Positions 12,001 through 26,100 of a DNA stretch of 64,000 nucleotides are shown here, in pieces. Source of the DNA: Phoronis australis (lineage: Eukaryota > Phoronida > Phoronidae); NCBI GenBank assembly GCA_002633005.1, contig NMRA01000072.1, positions 355,972 through 419,971 on the forward strand, given 5' to 3'. Numbering within the stretch: position 1 is the first letter of the stretch; every line of letters starts with the position of its first letter. The notes beneath the pieces were generated by a model that saw nothing but the letters and a program-made list of their open reading frames with translations, ran no database searches and was not told the origin of the DNA. Both the position numbers and the translations under genes were made by a program.

Positions 12001-15000
12001 TGAGATAAAAAACTGCATGCTATCATTCTACTGAGTTTCTTTATGGAACGTGAATGATGATCTATAATTTCACATTGTACAAAACAATACGTAGTTATCC
12101 TTGTTAGCAAGAAAGCTAACAACAGTTTAGTAACAATCATCACCGCCATACCTTTGATTTGCAGATTCCAGTTCACTACAGTTATTAGTGAGTGATGCAT
12201 TCTGGGACTCCAGTGCGTTATACCTGGTAAAGAGAGAAGTTGATGTTCACAGCAACTTGTAAAGAAGCAGCTTTGCTTCTTAAGACTAATTATAAAATCA
12301 GCAAGGAGCAACGGAACCATTCTGTTATTAGCCTCCAGTTCAGTTAGTAAGTCATAGCAAGGATTACGTTTGCTGAAGCACATCAAAAAGACCAATATGG
12401 TTGCCAATAGTTTTGTGACGAAAGTAAATTCACCAACTTCGCTAAACATGTTCACATAGCCAAGAATACAGAGACTTGAAAGATTGGCAACAAAAGATTT
12501 TCAAGTTAAAAGGTAACGTGGAGCGTTGAAATGCGACCATGACTGCAACGCAAACAGTGTGCTCCTAATGGTGTTTTTAGTAACATAAAAATGGCCATCA
12601 GATGGCGCAGAATAACCCAAACCCGTCTGAAACTGGGGACGCATCACTGCCTCTCTATTACAAAATTATATGTCAACTTTCATGAAAATCCACCAAGGAA
12701 CTCCAGACGTAAAAAAACAAATTGCCATTAGAAGGCACAGCGCCGACAGCGGTAGTTGAATCTGTCCATCTGTTGTCAAGTTAATAGGAATAGAACTAGA
12801 CTTGACAAATCATGATCTTGCAATGGGTTTAGTAGATACAGCTGCAGATTCGAAAAATCACTAGGGGGCACCACAGTAATTGCACCCATCTGAGCGGTTT
12901 GGCGAATACAGAAGCAGACAGCAAAAAGAAGACTACAAAATAATTCACATGACCACTAGGTGGTGCACAATACGTTGAATCACAAATTGGAAAGATGCTG
13001 TCATCTTCACAAAAGAAAACCGTTTGCCAAAGTTCAAGAAAAAGCATCGAGGAACTCAGAAAGATATTGAGGCAAAGGTAAAAAATAATAAAATTGCTAC
13101 TAGCCATAAATATGGGGGCACATAAAAATCCATCAATGAACTCCAAGGATCTGAGGCAAACATAAAAAACCTTAAACTGTCACTGGTGAGGGGGCACACC
13201 TGTAGTCGAATTGGTCAGAAACTCATCGTCATATCTTATCATCTGATATCTGCCACATTTCACAAAGATCTTCCAAAGAGTTAAGATCCTTTGAGCAGTT
13301 TGGCGGATAGGAAGGCGGATATAAAAAGTACTCGATATTTTTTTAAACTGCCACAAGAAGATTATGTCAAATCTGCCCGAAAACAGTAAGATGCTATCAT
13401 CCCTTTAATAGCTAAATTTTATGAAAATCCATCAAGGAACTCAAAAGATAGAGGTAAACGTAAAAAAATAAAATTGCCACTAGGGGGGCAAATCTGTTGT
13501 TGAATCAGTCTGGAACTTGTCGTCTGTCGTCAGCATCATAGGTACATCTGTCAAATCTCATTATGATCCTACAAGGGGATTAGGAGATGCAGCCCCGGAC
13601 GCTGGATGCCCAGACAGATGATGGCAATATGCGCACACATACAAATATGTGGGCGCATAAAAATGGTTAGTTTCTAATTATGGTCAACCCAAGAAACCAA
13701 GCATGTATTATTCAGATATACTAGTTTACAAAATATTAATACAAAATTGATATGTCTAGTGCAAAATTCATCATGCCTATGGAAATCGCAGAAATTTTCT
13801 TCAGGAATTTTCTGATGATATGAAAGGAAAAATTTGTGTGATTTTTAACAATTTTTCAGAAGGGAACGAGACCAATATTTGGCCTGAATATTATGGAATT
13901 ATTTTAATGAGTGTAATAAAAATTTGTGATCATCACCAGTTGAAAATTTTTGGACAAAATGGGGCAGATATGTGAAATTTCATTTAAAACATCTGTTTTT
14001 CATTTAAAACATCTGTTTTCCATAAAGACATGTAGCACCAAAATAATGCTTTTCCTTATTCAGGATTTGTACAGTAACTATCAACAGACACTATTGAAAA
14101 ATCTGTGCATTCATAATATTGTACTGCTACAAACTCTTGAAAAATGAAAAAAGGCAATGAGTTTTTATTGAGTTTTGTCCAAAATTTGGTGAGTTTTTAT
14201 CGTACATGTGCACCAATTTTATGCTCGAGTTAAAAAGCTCAACCTTATAAGCAAGGTGGTCCTATGCACCACTACTTGCAGATCTATGGAATACGGAGGT
14301 ACTTACTTAAACTCCAGCCCATACTTTTCCTGTCGTAACTGTGAGTTGGTAATCTCTGATGAGTGTAGCTGGTCTTCCAATTGACTGACTCTCTCTTCTC
14401 TGAGGGAGAAATGTATCAAGCTGACAGAAACATTTAAAGTATTTCACAATAGAGAACACATTAAAACAGTGTTATGATAGAGAGAGAATCTTTCATTTGT
14501 TTTTACTTGTTAAGTAAAGTGTCTACGCCTGAATCCAAGCCACACTTTATGTTTTCGATGTCACCCAAGTTGCGTGTAATTTACAGACCGTTGCAGCTAC
14601 TTTTATGATTTTAAATTTTGTTTGGGAAGCACAATTCTCACTCCCCTTTATTTCAAACGTTACCACTGCACGATGGCGTCTGCATTCAGTCTGATTATTC
14701 AAAGTGTCATTACCTGGAGTTTTTATAATGCTAGTAAAAGTATTCTATACTACTAACAATTGCAGGATATGTGTCAAATGTGAATGTTTTAATTAAGAAC
14801 ATGTTTCGTGGCAAAGATAACCCAACACAATTCACAAACTCACGACAAGCCCAGAATACGATGTAGTGCTGAGAATATCACTGCATGTTAAATGATATAG
14901 TGCTGAGAATGGCTCTGCATGTTAAAGGATGTAGTTCTGAGAATGTAACTGCATGTTAAATGATATAGTGCTGAGAATGTCACTGCATGTTAAATGATAT

Positions 15001-17155
15001 AGTTCTGAGAATGTCACTGCATGTTAAATGATGTGATGCTGAGAATGCCACTGCATGCTAAATGATATAGTGCTGAGAATGTCACTGCATGTTAAATGAT
15101 ATAGTTCTGAGAATGTCACTGCATGTTAAATGATGTGATGCTGAGAATGTCACTGCATGTTAAATGATATAGTTCTGAGAATGTCACTGCATGTTAAATG
15201 ATATAGTGCTGAGAATGTCACTGCATGTTAAATCATGAAGTGCTGAGAATGTCCCCGCATGGAAATGTTAAATGATGTAGTACTGCATGTTCAGTGTTCT
15301 CGAGATAAATCCATAAGGGTCAACTTTTCTTGCAGATTTTTAAATTTTGCATGTTTACAAATTATCTATGGGGACACATGCAGATTGGTCGGCATAGGAT
15401 GAGTTGAAACAGCTCTACTAATTGCTCTTGCCAAGCTGAGACAGTTCTCAGTATAATACTGAAAACAGGAGACAAAAACCAAGTGAGAGTGAGTTTAGTG
15501 TGACAGGGCCACTATAACCATAACACAGTTGGAGCACGCAAAGCCTACTGTTTTAATCCTTGTCTCATCATTTTCTCCTTGTGTAAGTGTCTGCACATCA
15601 ACCTATGCCTTGTTCCCACTAGTACTAACCTTTGCCTCAGTTCCACTCCATGTTCTTCCACTTGTCGTTCAAGAGTGGCACATTTTTGAACCACATTCTC
15701 TAAATCAATCTTTAACTTATGGCCTTCCTCCACTGCATCCTACAAGACACCAGAACAACAAAATTGGTAACAATCACTATTACAGGATCCTGCATTTTGA
15801 AAACCAGTTTCTCCACTGAATAATGGCCATTAAACGGGGTCTCAAAATCTGTATAATAATCACTTACACCAGTGCGGCATTGTGAGAACCAGTTTCTCCA
15901 CTAAATAATGGGCATCAAACTGGTTCTCAAAATCCATGAGCTCCCTAACTGACCATTGCCACAAAAGTAATAGTCACTTGCACGGGTTTTGCATTGTGAG
16001 AACCAGTTTCTCAACTGAATAACAGGCATCTAACTGGATCTCAAAATCCAGGACCACTGCCCCAAGACTCAATCAAAGGCCCAGAGGAGAGTTACTTATT
16101 GATGTGCATTGTATCTGAATTTCACTGGTCCGCAGGTGATACACAGAGGTTAATGTTCCTCACTAATTATTGGAAATATATGGTCATCTTGGCAACAGAC
16201 ACACAGTTTGTCTACAATAATAAAAGATTCATTGGGCAGATGAATATAAGATGCAGTTTGATAGAAAACTATGACCTCATTAATTTAATGAATTCATGAG
16301 ATTTTTCCTCTATGCCTCATATGTCATGAGAACTCAGGATACAACCCTCGCCGCATGACCAAGTGACCATGTCAGTTTTCAAAAAATAACATAGAACATT
16401 GTTGCTAAGCGAACCAAAGTTCAATCCACAAAGACAATTAAGAGAAGTCTGTCATGTGTGATATAACCAAGTTAACCTACCCAAGCTTTACATGAACAGG
16501 TTAGTAGCTTTCATCCGTGAACGATGATTCAGTGTAGTCAGGTTAAGGTTAACTTATTTTTACTGGATTTGAAAGTGTAATACTACCTGCAGGGCTTTAA
16601 TTTCTAGTCGCTTCTCCTGTAGGATGTTCTGCACGTCATTTAGTGATTCTTTCAGGGTGTTGCAGGTAGATTTATACTTGGAAACAGTTAAGGTTATCAA
16701 TATTTCATTAGTATAGATGTCGTGATTGTTCCCGACAGAATCAGTAGTAACTGGCAATGACATAAAGGTACGTAATGTAATGAGAGAATGATCATTAATC
16801 TTCTCAACATCAGCTGCTTCGGGAGCAATCAATAATGCTAAACTTTATTTTATCACGTAAGTCTGCAAAACATTGCCACAAAATACCAGTGAAGCATGTG
16901 ATCAAGTCTGCGCCAATTTACTCCTGAGCGAAAAACTACTGAACACACCCTAGTGAACAATGTGGCACCAGTCAAGTATATACCACTTTTGCTACCTATT
17001 GCCAGTCAAGGATATTCAGCAAGCTGCGCCGTCTGTTGGTCAATCAACTCCTCGGTCACATTTGCTTCCTGTTGGAGAGCTTGTTCTCGAGCATTCCTCA
17101 GCTTGCATTCAAACTCTGCTTTCAGCTCTGACATCTTAACTTGCTCAGCAGTCAA
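6042..17155 (-). CDS. KIF15: KIF15 exons 25-32: distal coiled coil and C-terminus
   Basis: Exons, high..low: 25 17155..17016 ([16 protein letters not shown], ends QLA plus GA), 26 16677..16587 (G completes Glu, then [12 protein letters not shown]), 27 15739..15630, 28 14399..14307, 29 12223..12152, 30 11644..11551, 31 9621..9490 ([16 protein letters not shown]; human GKLVGHQNLHQKIQ), 32 6161..6042 ([18 protein letters not shown], ends VDYKTS, stop 6044-6042). Intron 25 starts ATATCCTT and is described separately. The intron after exon 30 begins with repeats of the exon-30 end. The last intron is about 3.3 kb and holds an N gap (6566-6582) and a TA-flanked MITE. Confidence 0.92.
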
Positions 17156-20100
17156 CTGTAATAAGTAATGCATGCTTTATTTATCATTCAGCCAATTTGA
17201 ACAAGTTGGTGTCTATTATTTAAAGCTCTTGTGCACCCACTGTCTGTTCAAAACCAACGAATATGATTTAAACCAATAACCTAGGTTACAAACTTGGGAT
17301 ACATTCCATAGACCTCGAGACATTAGTTTGCAATTGTGACGAAATTTTTTTTGCTTCATGGAACGGAAACAGCGAAGTCAATTCCACAAATCAACACTCC
17401 AACCTCGCCAACCAATCACTTAGGAATCAGTAGTCGTCAAGAGAATTTGTTTTGTTATCGCTGGAAACCAGGTTAAGTAACCTGACACACTTGTCACTTC
17501 ATTTGCCAAAAGTAATGTGGCTGAAAATGTGCATATTATATGACAAAACACTGTATGGAGTTTTCAAAATATGAGCACAGCCCCAGAAATCGCTTTCGCA
17601 TTATATCCAGGTTCTCATTCAGTCCTTTGCACACGTTCACAAGTAAGACCAAGCTCAGAGGAGTAGGATAAACCTTTGTGCAATGCTCGAATGTCAGCCA
17701 GTGAAGCCAGGATTTGAACCCAAGTCTCCCAAGCGGGACCCTGGAGTCCTAACCACTGAGCCACACTGTCTCCTCAAGTCATCAACAGGTGTTTAGTTTC
17801 ACAACTCTACTTGTAAGTTATCCCAATCGTAGTAGTTCAACCACACACATGCCCTAACGTCCTTACACACCTGTTCACTCAATGCCTGCACCAGCTCGTC
17901 CTTGTTCTTCACCTCAGCCTGGGCTAGCTCCAGTTCCATCAGTGACTGGCGTACTCCGTCCTGCAGACCATCACGCTCCTCACACAGCTTTGTGTTCTGT
18001 AATAAAGATGCAAATTTTCCTCATTCATATATTCATGAAAAGAACAAAGACACTGATCCACAATTCTTTCTTTCTCACTCCTATTCACATTTTTTCAGCC
18101 AACATCAGTGACACTGAGTCTAACCAGACCCATTATCTACTACACCCTCCATTCCCTCATTGCCACATACCCACCTCAGTCAGTAACCTTTTCATCATCC
18201 TCTCAGCCACACCAATTCTTAAGTCCATGCGCATCAACCTGTAACTCCACCTCTTCCACCATCATCTTAACCATTGTCTATCACAGCAATTCTAACCACA
18301 CCCACCTCAGCCTGCAACTCCACCTCCTCCACCCTCCACTCATCCAAAGTCAATCACATCGATTCTAACCACACCCACCTCAGCATCCAACTCCACCCCT
18401 TCCACCCTCCACTCATCCAATTCTAACCACACTTCAGCATGTAATTCTCCTCATCCTTCTACTCAGCCAGTCTAACACCCACCTCAGCCTGTAACTCCTT
18501 CACTTCCTCCACCCTCTTCTCAGCCAGTGCCTCCAATTGTCTCTCTTTCTCCTGAATATTTCTAGCCTGGTCTCCCACAGTGTGCTCCAGGGATTCAATC
18601 TCCTTCATCTTCTCACCCAATTGACATGTCAAGTCTTCAACATCCTCATCTTGCATCATCTTGTTTGTTCTCATTTTCTGAATCTCAGTCATCAATTTGG
18701 CCACACTTTCCTAAATGAAGAGATGGGTAAAAAGTCACCTCAATGACTTTAATAGTTGTGAAGATGTTTTATCACGGCAATTAAATGCGGCGTTAAAAGA
18801 AACAAAGCCTAACAATAAGTATCTGTTACGAGAAAAATTGCAATACCACCACAAGTGTTCTTATTTGAACAAGAATATTAACATAACAGATGCACCTTTG
18901 TCCATATAATTTTTCTCACATACAGGCTACCAAAATGTTAACCTAATCTCTGTCAAAGAAAAGCACACCTGTCTTCCCCATGTATAACCCTACCTTACTC
19001 TCCTCCAACGTCCTCTCCAGTCGCGCCTGGTTGAGTCTAGATGTGTCCACTTCCTGAGCTGCTGACCTGTAGTTCTCTTCTATAGAGGCCAGCTTGACCA
19101 GCAGGCTGTCCTTCTCAACTCTTAAACTGTCCAGCTCTTCAAGGGTGGTCAGTATTTGCTTCTCCTAAACAAATTGAAGAGTTTGTGTGAATTTAGTGAT
19201 GAAACTGTATTTGAATGACTGCCATTCAAAAGACACTAGCGGTTCAAAATCAAACATGGATGCATTGCACAAACACAAGATGCTCGTGAAGCACCAGCGG
19301 CAAGAAATCTTTGTCCATGGAACAGAAACAGCAAGCTCTATCCTATAATTCAACATGTTAACCTCACCGACCAATCACTTCCATCACCATTTTGCTTTGG
19401 TGTTTTAATAAGCTTCCACTCGTGTCATTTTGCGTGGCCTTGCATGGTTTCGTTTTTTGTGTCTATGGAATGCACAACAGTTGTGTCTGAATCAAGGACT
19501 TTTCCCTTTTAAGCAGAAAGATTGTAGGTCTGAAGACTTGAAGTGTCCGACATTCACAGGCCATAGATCTCCATTGCACTGAGCACCTGACTGAAGCTGG
19601 TGGGAACTCTTCAATAAATTATTAGCAGTTGGAGACTTCAAGGAGAACTTTTGCAGTTACCACACAAAACTCACAAATGTGAATCAAAATCTTACAGAGA
19701 CAGTGCCATAAACACATTTACCGCTAGTGTCTACAGCCGTCTTTACTTGCCCATTAACGCCTCCTATTTCATATACTGACCATTTAGTTTCTCGTTGGAT
19801 TTCGCAGAAATATCAAAATTGAATGCATTCACACACAATCTAGTTTTTCAAATGTAACAGCTATCCCAACCGCAAGAACCAACCAATTAAAGTAGACTGA
19901 CAGATGCTCCACCCACCTGCTCCCTTCCAGCATCATTCAGCTGAGCTGTCAGAGTCACGTTGACCTGTTTCTCCTGCTCCAGTCTCTCCATGTGAGTCTG
20001 CAGTGACCTCTCTAGCCCCTCCTTCTCTTTCAGCTCATTGGCCAAACGCTGCTCCAGTGATGTCAGCTGCTCCTCCTTGAAGTCCAATGTCGTCTGAGTC

Positions 20101-23100
20101 ATGTCACATGTCTCCTGCAACAACACACAGAACATTATGTAAGTGAAATGCAAAGATCCTCTTACCACATAATCAGATCAACTTCAATGATAGAAACTTC
20201 CCTATACAAAGTAACATTTCACTTTAATCAGTTGAAATACAATGAAAAACTCAAGAGGTTTCCTCACCAAAAAGCAAACTTTGTCAAAAAAAACTTTTTC
20301 AAAATGAATGAGATGACATGCCATGCAGTATAAATGACAAATAACCCCTAAGGGTTGGTAACAATTATATTGAATAGTTTACATACATAGTAATTTTTGT
20401 CAAGATGTTAAAGGATAAACTCTGCTCTACTCTAGCATAAAGCATTAAGTCAGAGCGTTTCACTTTAGTAAAATACAACATATCAGTACCTGTAACAATT
20501 CCTTTTCATTCTGTACAATGTCTTTCTCTTTCTGTAGACTGAGGAGTTCTCCTTCAATACGAATGAGCTGAAACAGACCACAACAATTAAACTAACCACA
20601 CAATTAACTATGAGGTCTTTCAAAGTATTTGTTATAACCAAGATTGTAAGCATGCTTTTGGCAAAGAGCAATGAGGTATGGACACACAAATTAGAAGAAC
20701 ATGTGAATATCAAGGCGTTCTTACTCAAGTCTAGTTTCTGTCTCAGCATGCTTGTTTTGCAAAGATATATAACAACCAGAAAGAAAAGCCATAACCAGAC
20801 ACTTTCAATTTTTCCAAACAAAGAAACGTGTACCCATACATAGGTGTGCTTGCTTTCTACAGTGCCCTCAATTAACATTCCAAGAGACTTGAGAACCCTC
20901 AAAATGAGACACGGAATGGTGCTAACTACAGAAGAAACACAAACACAAACACAGACACATGTTACAAAACACATGAGCCTCAAACCCCATACCTTCATGG
21001 ACATAGCTTCCAGTTCTTGACTCTGTATCTCCGACACTTCCTTCTTCTGAGTCTTGACATTGAACAGTTCCTTATCAGATGCATCCAGTACAATTTTGAG
21101 ATCACGAACTTCCATCTTCAGAGCTACAAAATGATGTTACTCTATGAAAGGTGCTGGCATGTAGTTCGGTAGTATGGCAAGTGCGAACACTCAAAATTTG
21201 CCTTGATTCTTGTAAATTGCAAGATAGATTACACACACGGACACACATTACATTAAGAACATAAATATGGGTTGATTTTATGAAAGTAAAAATATAAAAA
21301 ACAAAAAATATTCTGTAATTTTAAAAGCTTCATTACGGCAAACCTCAATGAATAGTGCAGCCAGACTATTCAGATATCTATTCATCTGCAGCACAGTAAC
21401 GTCCCAATTCCCAAAGTACTTGTAACCAGCAAAATATTCGACATGTTTTTTCACTAAAACCGGTCCTCACTTGATGGTTGGACATTTTACAAAACACGTT
21501 TTTCTTTGTGACAGATGCAGCAAAGTCTCACAAAACAGAAAAGCTCCCTGATACAGCATTTTAATTTCCCATGAACACCCATATCCCCAGTGTAACTTTT
21601 TCCCTTTGCAGGGATAGACAAACACACACATCACAATGACCTGCTTTTTGAAAGGTAAGGTGACTAACACATTTCAGAGCTGAGTTAGACACATGAAAGC
21701 TTTGCAACTCACTACGCAACAGCAAAGTTTTATTGGCATAAAAATAACAGGAAATAATTATTGTAATGCAACTAGTGATTAGCACGTCAGAAAATACAGC
21801 AGGACAAAAGATTATTGAGGCATTCCTCGCTCTACCATCTCGGACCGTCCTATGCTCGACCCACCATCCAAACCCAAGGCCGGCAATACCGTTCCCCCCC
21901 CCCCCCCNCCCTACGCTTGTCCCACCATCAAAGCCCTAGGCCCGCCCTACTGTTCCCGCCCTAGGCTTGTCCCACCGTCCCCACTCTAGGTTTCTTCAAA
22001 TGTCCTGGCCTAGGCTTGCCCCAACGTCCCCACACTGTGCCCTAGGCTACCTCCACCGTCCAAGCCCTAGGTACACCCTACTGCTCCCGCCTTAGGTTTG
22101 TCCCACTGTCCCCGCCCTAGGCTCGCCTTACCGTCCTCACGCTGAGTAGTCTCAGCCAAGGCTGTACTAATGTTCTCCACCTGCCGCTGTAGATCAGCAA
22201 TGTTCTGCACGGCCTGGCTGTGAGCTGAGCTCGAGTGCTGGGAAACAAACAGGGAAATATGAGTGGTTTCAGTCTGCATCACACCATGAAGCTCTACTTG
22301 CTTTATTTTAAGTTAAAAATTTCCAAAAAAAATTGAACACAAACCAAATTATTTTCAGATGAAGCTCTTTCAACATGCTATATTTCTTTCAAAATATAAA
22401 GGGGAATTTGGATGCTGTAAAACACCTAATTTCATTTTTGTTTTTAGACAGCTATATAGAACAAAGGGCAACTTTAACAGATTATGGAATTTTGAATGTA
22501 ATTATACAATTGAAATGAAGATCATCTCAACATCAGTCAATGATGAATAAAAAACTTAATATCCTTACCTGGAATTTGTGTTCCAGTTCGCTGACTGACT
22601 GTTTCAAACTGAGCATCGCCTGCTCTTTGGACTCCATCTCGGAGCGTAATCTGGCATTTTGCTCCTGAATTGGAAAGAAACAGGACTGTGAAAGTATCAA
22701 GCTTGGTTTTTGGAATTGTACTAAAAAGTCATCAAATTTGTTTGGATGCCTGCATAGGTGTACATGTTTTTCTTTGATAATCGGTCACAACACCCAATGA
22801 AGTATCCCTTTAATAATCAGTCACAACACCAAGTGAAGTATCCCTTTAATAATCAGTCACAACATCCAGTGAAGTATCCCTTTAACAATCAGTCACAACA
22901 CCCAATGATGTACCCCTTTAATAATCAGTCACAACACCCAGTGAAGTATCCCTTTAATAATCAGTCACAACATCCAGTGAAGTATCTCTTTAACAATCAG
23001 TCACAACACCCAATGATGTACCCCTTTAATAATCAGTCACAACACCCAGTGAAGTATCCCTCTAATAATCAGTCACAACATCCAGTGAAGTATCCCTTTA

Positions 23101-26100
23101 ACAATCACTCACAACACCCAATGATGTACCCCTTTAATAATCAGTCACAACATCCAGTGAAGTATCCCTTTAATAATCAGTCACAACACCCAGTGAGGTA
23201 CCCGTATTATAATTAGAGTGAGACCTACATTCAGCTTGCTGATCTCTTCAGTCAAAGCTTCAGTGGCCAGTTCCTTCATTTCTTCAGGTTCATTCTCTTC
23301 TGTGATCAAAGCATCGCTGTCAGCAAGGAAAGAGCCGTCCATAGAGGGAGCGATTATCGTCCGATTTCGCAGCTCATACGTTTTCTTTGGAGTCGTCATG
23401 GTCTGTTGAAAATAACCAAAGTACATGTTAAATACTGAATCATCATTCAAATGAACATAAACCAGTGTAATATTTAACTCTGACAGTGGATTTAGTTCAG
23501 ACACCGATATTCTCTATTTGTACAACAGATGGCTCTTGCTTTCCACCATACTTCTCGCTTGCTGAGGCATTAAAATTACAATAATTACAATCACAACTCA
23601 ACTGTACATTTGCGTAATTACGCTCACGTGCCTGCGTGTGAAATTGAACCCATATCTCAAATAACAGGAACATGGATCTTTACGAGAGACACTACTTAAG
23701 TGAAACTGAGGCGCACGTTTTTCACATATTATGAGAGTGAAACCAACCCATAAAAGAACTGAACATGCTGACGACCATTTAGTTAAAAACAACTAAATGT
23801 AAGGTAATTACAAACGGACAAAAAACATGGATAACACACGTATATTCAAGGGACATCTGCCTGCACCTTTAGCAAAACTTAGACGGGTAAGCCAATATGC
23901 GAAACCCTTGAGTAAAAATTTTCCTTTTAAAGAAACCTGCATCATTGTGGACACAGACACATATTAATAGTTTACCATACCTACCTTGATAGTCTCCATA
24001 TGCATATCAGTTAGACTCTTCCTCTCAACCATGCTACTCAACTGCTGAGCTTCCAGTATTTTCTCCATCTCCAGTATGGTCTTGCTGTGTGCCGCCAGCT
24101 TGCACTCCATCTCGGCCTGCTGTTTCTTGTGCACCTCCGATTGCTCGCATAGTTCCTGTTTCAACTGGCAGAGGGAGACACAGGTCAGCATACAGTCAAA
24201 CAATAGCAGTGTAAAGATAGACGCCAGCTTTCTATTGATTCACAAGGAATATAAAATGTTTGCATCCTTGATGTTTAGATTGTTCTTTGATTTTGTAATA
24301 ATTGCATCCATGTTTATATTTATACCTCTTAGTGGGGCCCCAGAGGTCTATTTACTAGAATACAAAACTAACAAGACGTGTGATGCATTGGTGACTGGAT
24401 TTGTTGCTTAAATGCCACAAACTTCAAGCCTAGTGCAAATGTGAAATATGTTTTCACATACAGAAATCAAACTCGAAGGAAAAAATCCATGACAAATATT
24501 TTACATTCATACTCAGGCACAACAAAAAATATCGCATTTAAGCTGGAGATCATGTTCAAAATGGAAATTCAGTTTCCGGCAAACAGCATTTTCACCGACA
24601 AAATGTAATTTCTTACTGTCGTATTCTATTGAGCCAGCGCAATCAACCTATCAGTGAAACACACAGTGAAAATTTTATACAGAAACCAATAATTTGTATG
24701 ATCTCTTTAAGCTTTGGAACATCGTTTTATCGAAGGTCGTGCATCCAATCTTAACAAAAAATGGAAGTGGTACCTCAAAATTTTATCTCCTAACAAAAAA
24801 TGTAGTTTAAGAAGGTGGGTACTCAACTAGAATTTGAAGTATTTCTGAAAAATAATTAAATCTTACTTGGGCAGAAATGCAAATTCTGAGAATAAACACA
24901 CAACTGCCAGTCAATGAGATTAAAGTACTTCTAGGCTGTGATGTTCTAAAAATAACTTAGCTAAACCTTTATTCTTCAATTATTAAGACTAAATTAATGT
25001 CTTAAGGCACCTTTCACGAAACAACCTAGACTTTCGACCTTTGAAAAAGCAGGCCAGTATGCAGAACTTACAGAGTCGACTTGAGACTGGAGAGTGTTGA
25101 TTTGACTTTTGTATTTCTGAATGGTTGCCACGGCAACACCATTATCTCCAGTCTGTGGCGTTGAATAAAGCATTTCTGAGTCAGTAGAGGTAGCTGTAAA
25201 GTAAAACACAAGAACATGTAGTACAAACAGCACAGAGTTACATTAGACATGAACTGCAGCCACATAATACAAGACCCAGGGGTCCTGTAAAACAATATGC
25301 CACACTGAACACAATTCATCTAGTCATTATTGAAAATGTTAACATCAGCTCATTAAGCTGAAACAGTTAACCACATTTAACCAAAGAGAGCAATTCCTTA
25401 ACTCGAGTTGAGTTGGTTTGTAACAAAGTGAGTGAATTCAAATGAAACCATTTTATCAGGAAAATAAAAAATGTAATGTGACCAACAGGGGTATACAATA
25501 AGTCATACAGAAAAATTATGTCTACCATAATTGTCCAGTTGAGAGAATATTATGAATTGATTTTTGGCTTTGCGGCAGATCGAATATGTACAACTATATT
25601 ATCTAATCGACTTCCTGTGTCTTAATTTCTTGAGAAATAAAATAAACAAGAAAGTAAAACAAAAACGAAGAAGTCGGGAACTGTTTGATCACTTCTCATT
25701 CCTTCCGATGAATAACTGCAAAATACTAACTGACAGCAAATGTCATACATATAAAGCCATGAGTTGCCATGGGCAACCTGTTAGGTCCTCTTCGACAGCC
25801 AATGTGAACTTCTCAAATTAGTGAGCAGTGAGGAATGGATAAAGACAACAGTCGTTACCTTGCAATCCAGTCTCGGCTTTCAGTTTGACCAATACCTCCT
25901 CCAGCTCTGCTAACCTCTTGACGTCAGCCTGCTGCTGGGTGACAAAGCTCACATCCTTGACCTTCTTCAATTCTGACCTTAGGCACTGGTTCTCCATGGC
26001 ATACTTGGTTACTACAGGGTTGTGGTTCACCTGCTCCTTCAAGGCATCTATTTCTTGCTTCATGTCGTCCTAGGTTCATACATACAAAGGTAACGATGAA

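Noticed and set aside
17690-17776. True tRNA gene
   Set aside because: A and B boxes are present but acceptor stem pairing is poor and SINE-like sequence follows.
20483-21115. 210-residue minus-strand frame as one exon
   Set aside because: Only its two ends are KIF15 exons (19 and, in another frame, 20); the middle is intron read through.
22758-23216. 152-residue repeat protein (12-aa repeats) on the plus strand
   Set aside because: It lies in a KIF15 intron and is open only because the minisatellite unit is 36 bp; no promoter, splice or family evidence.
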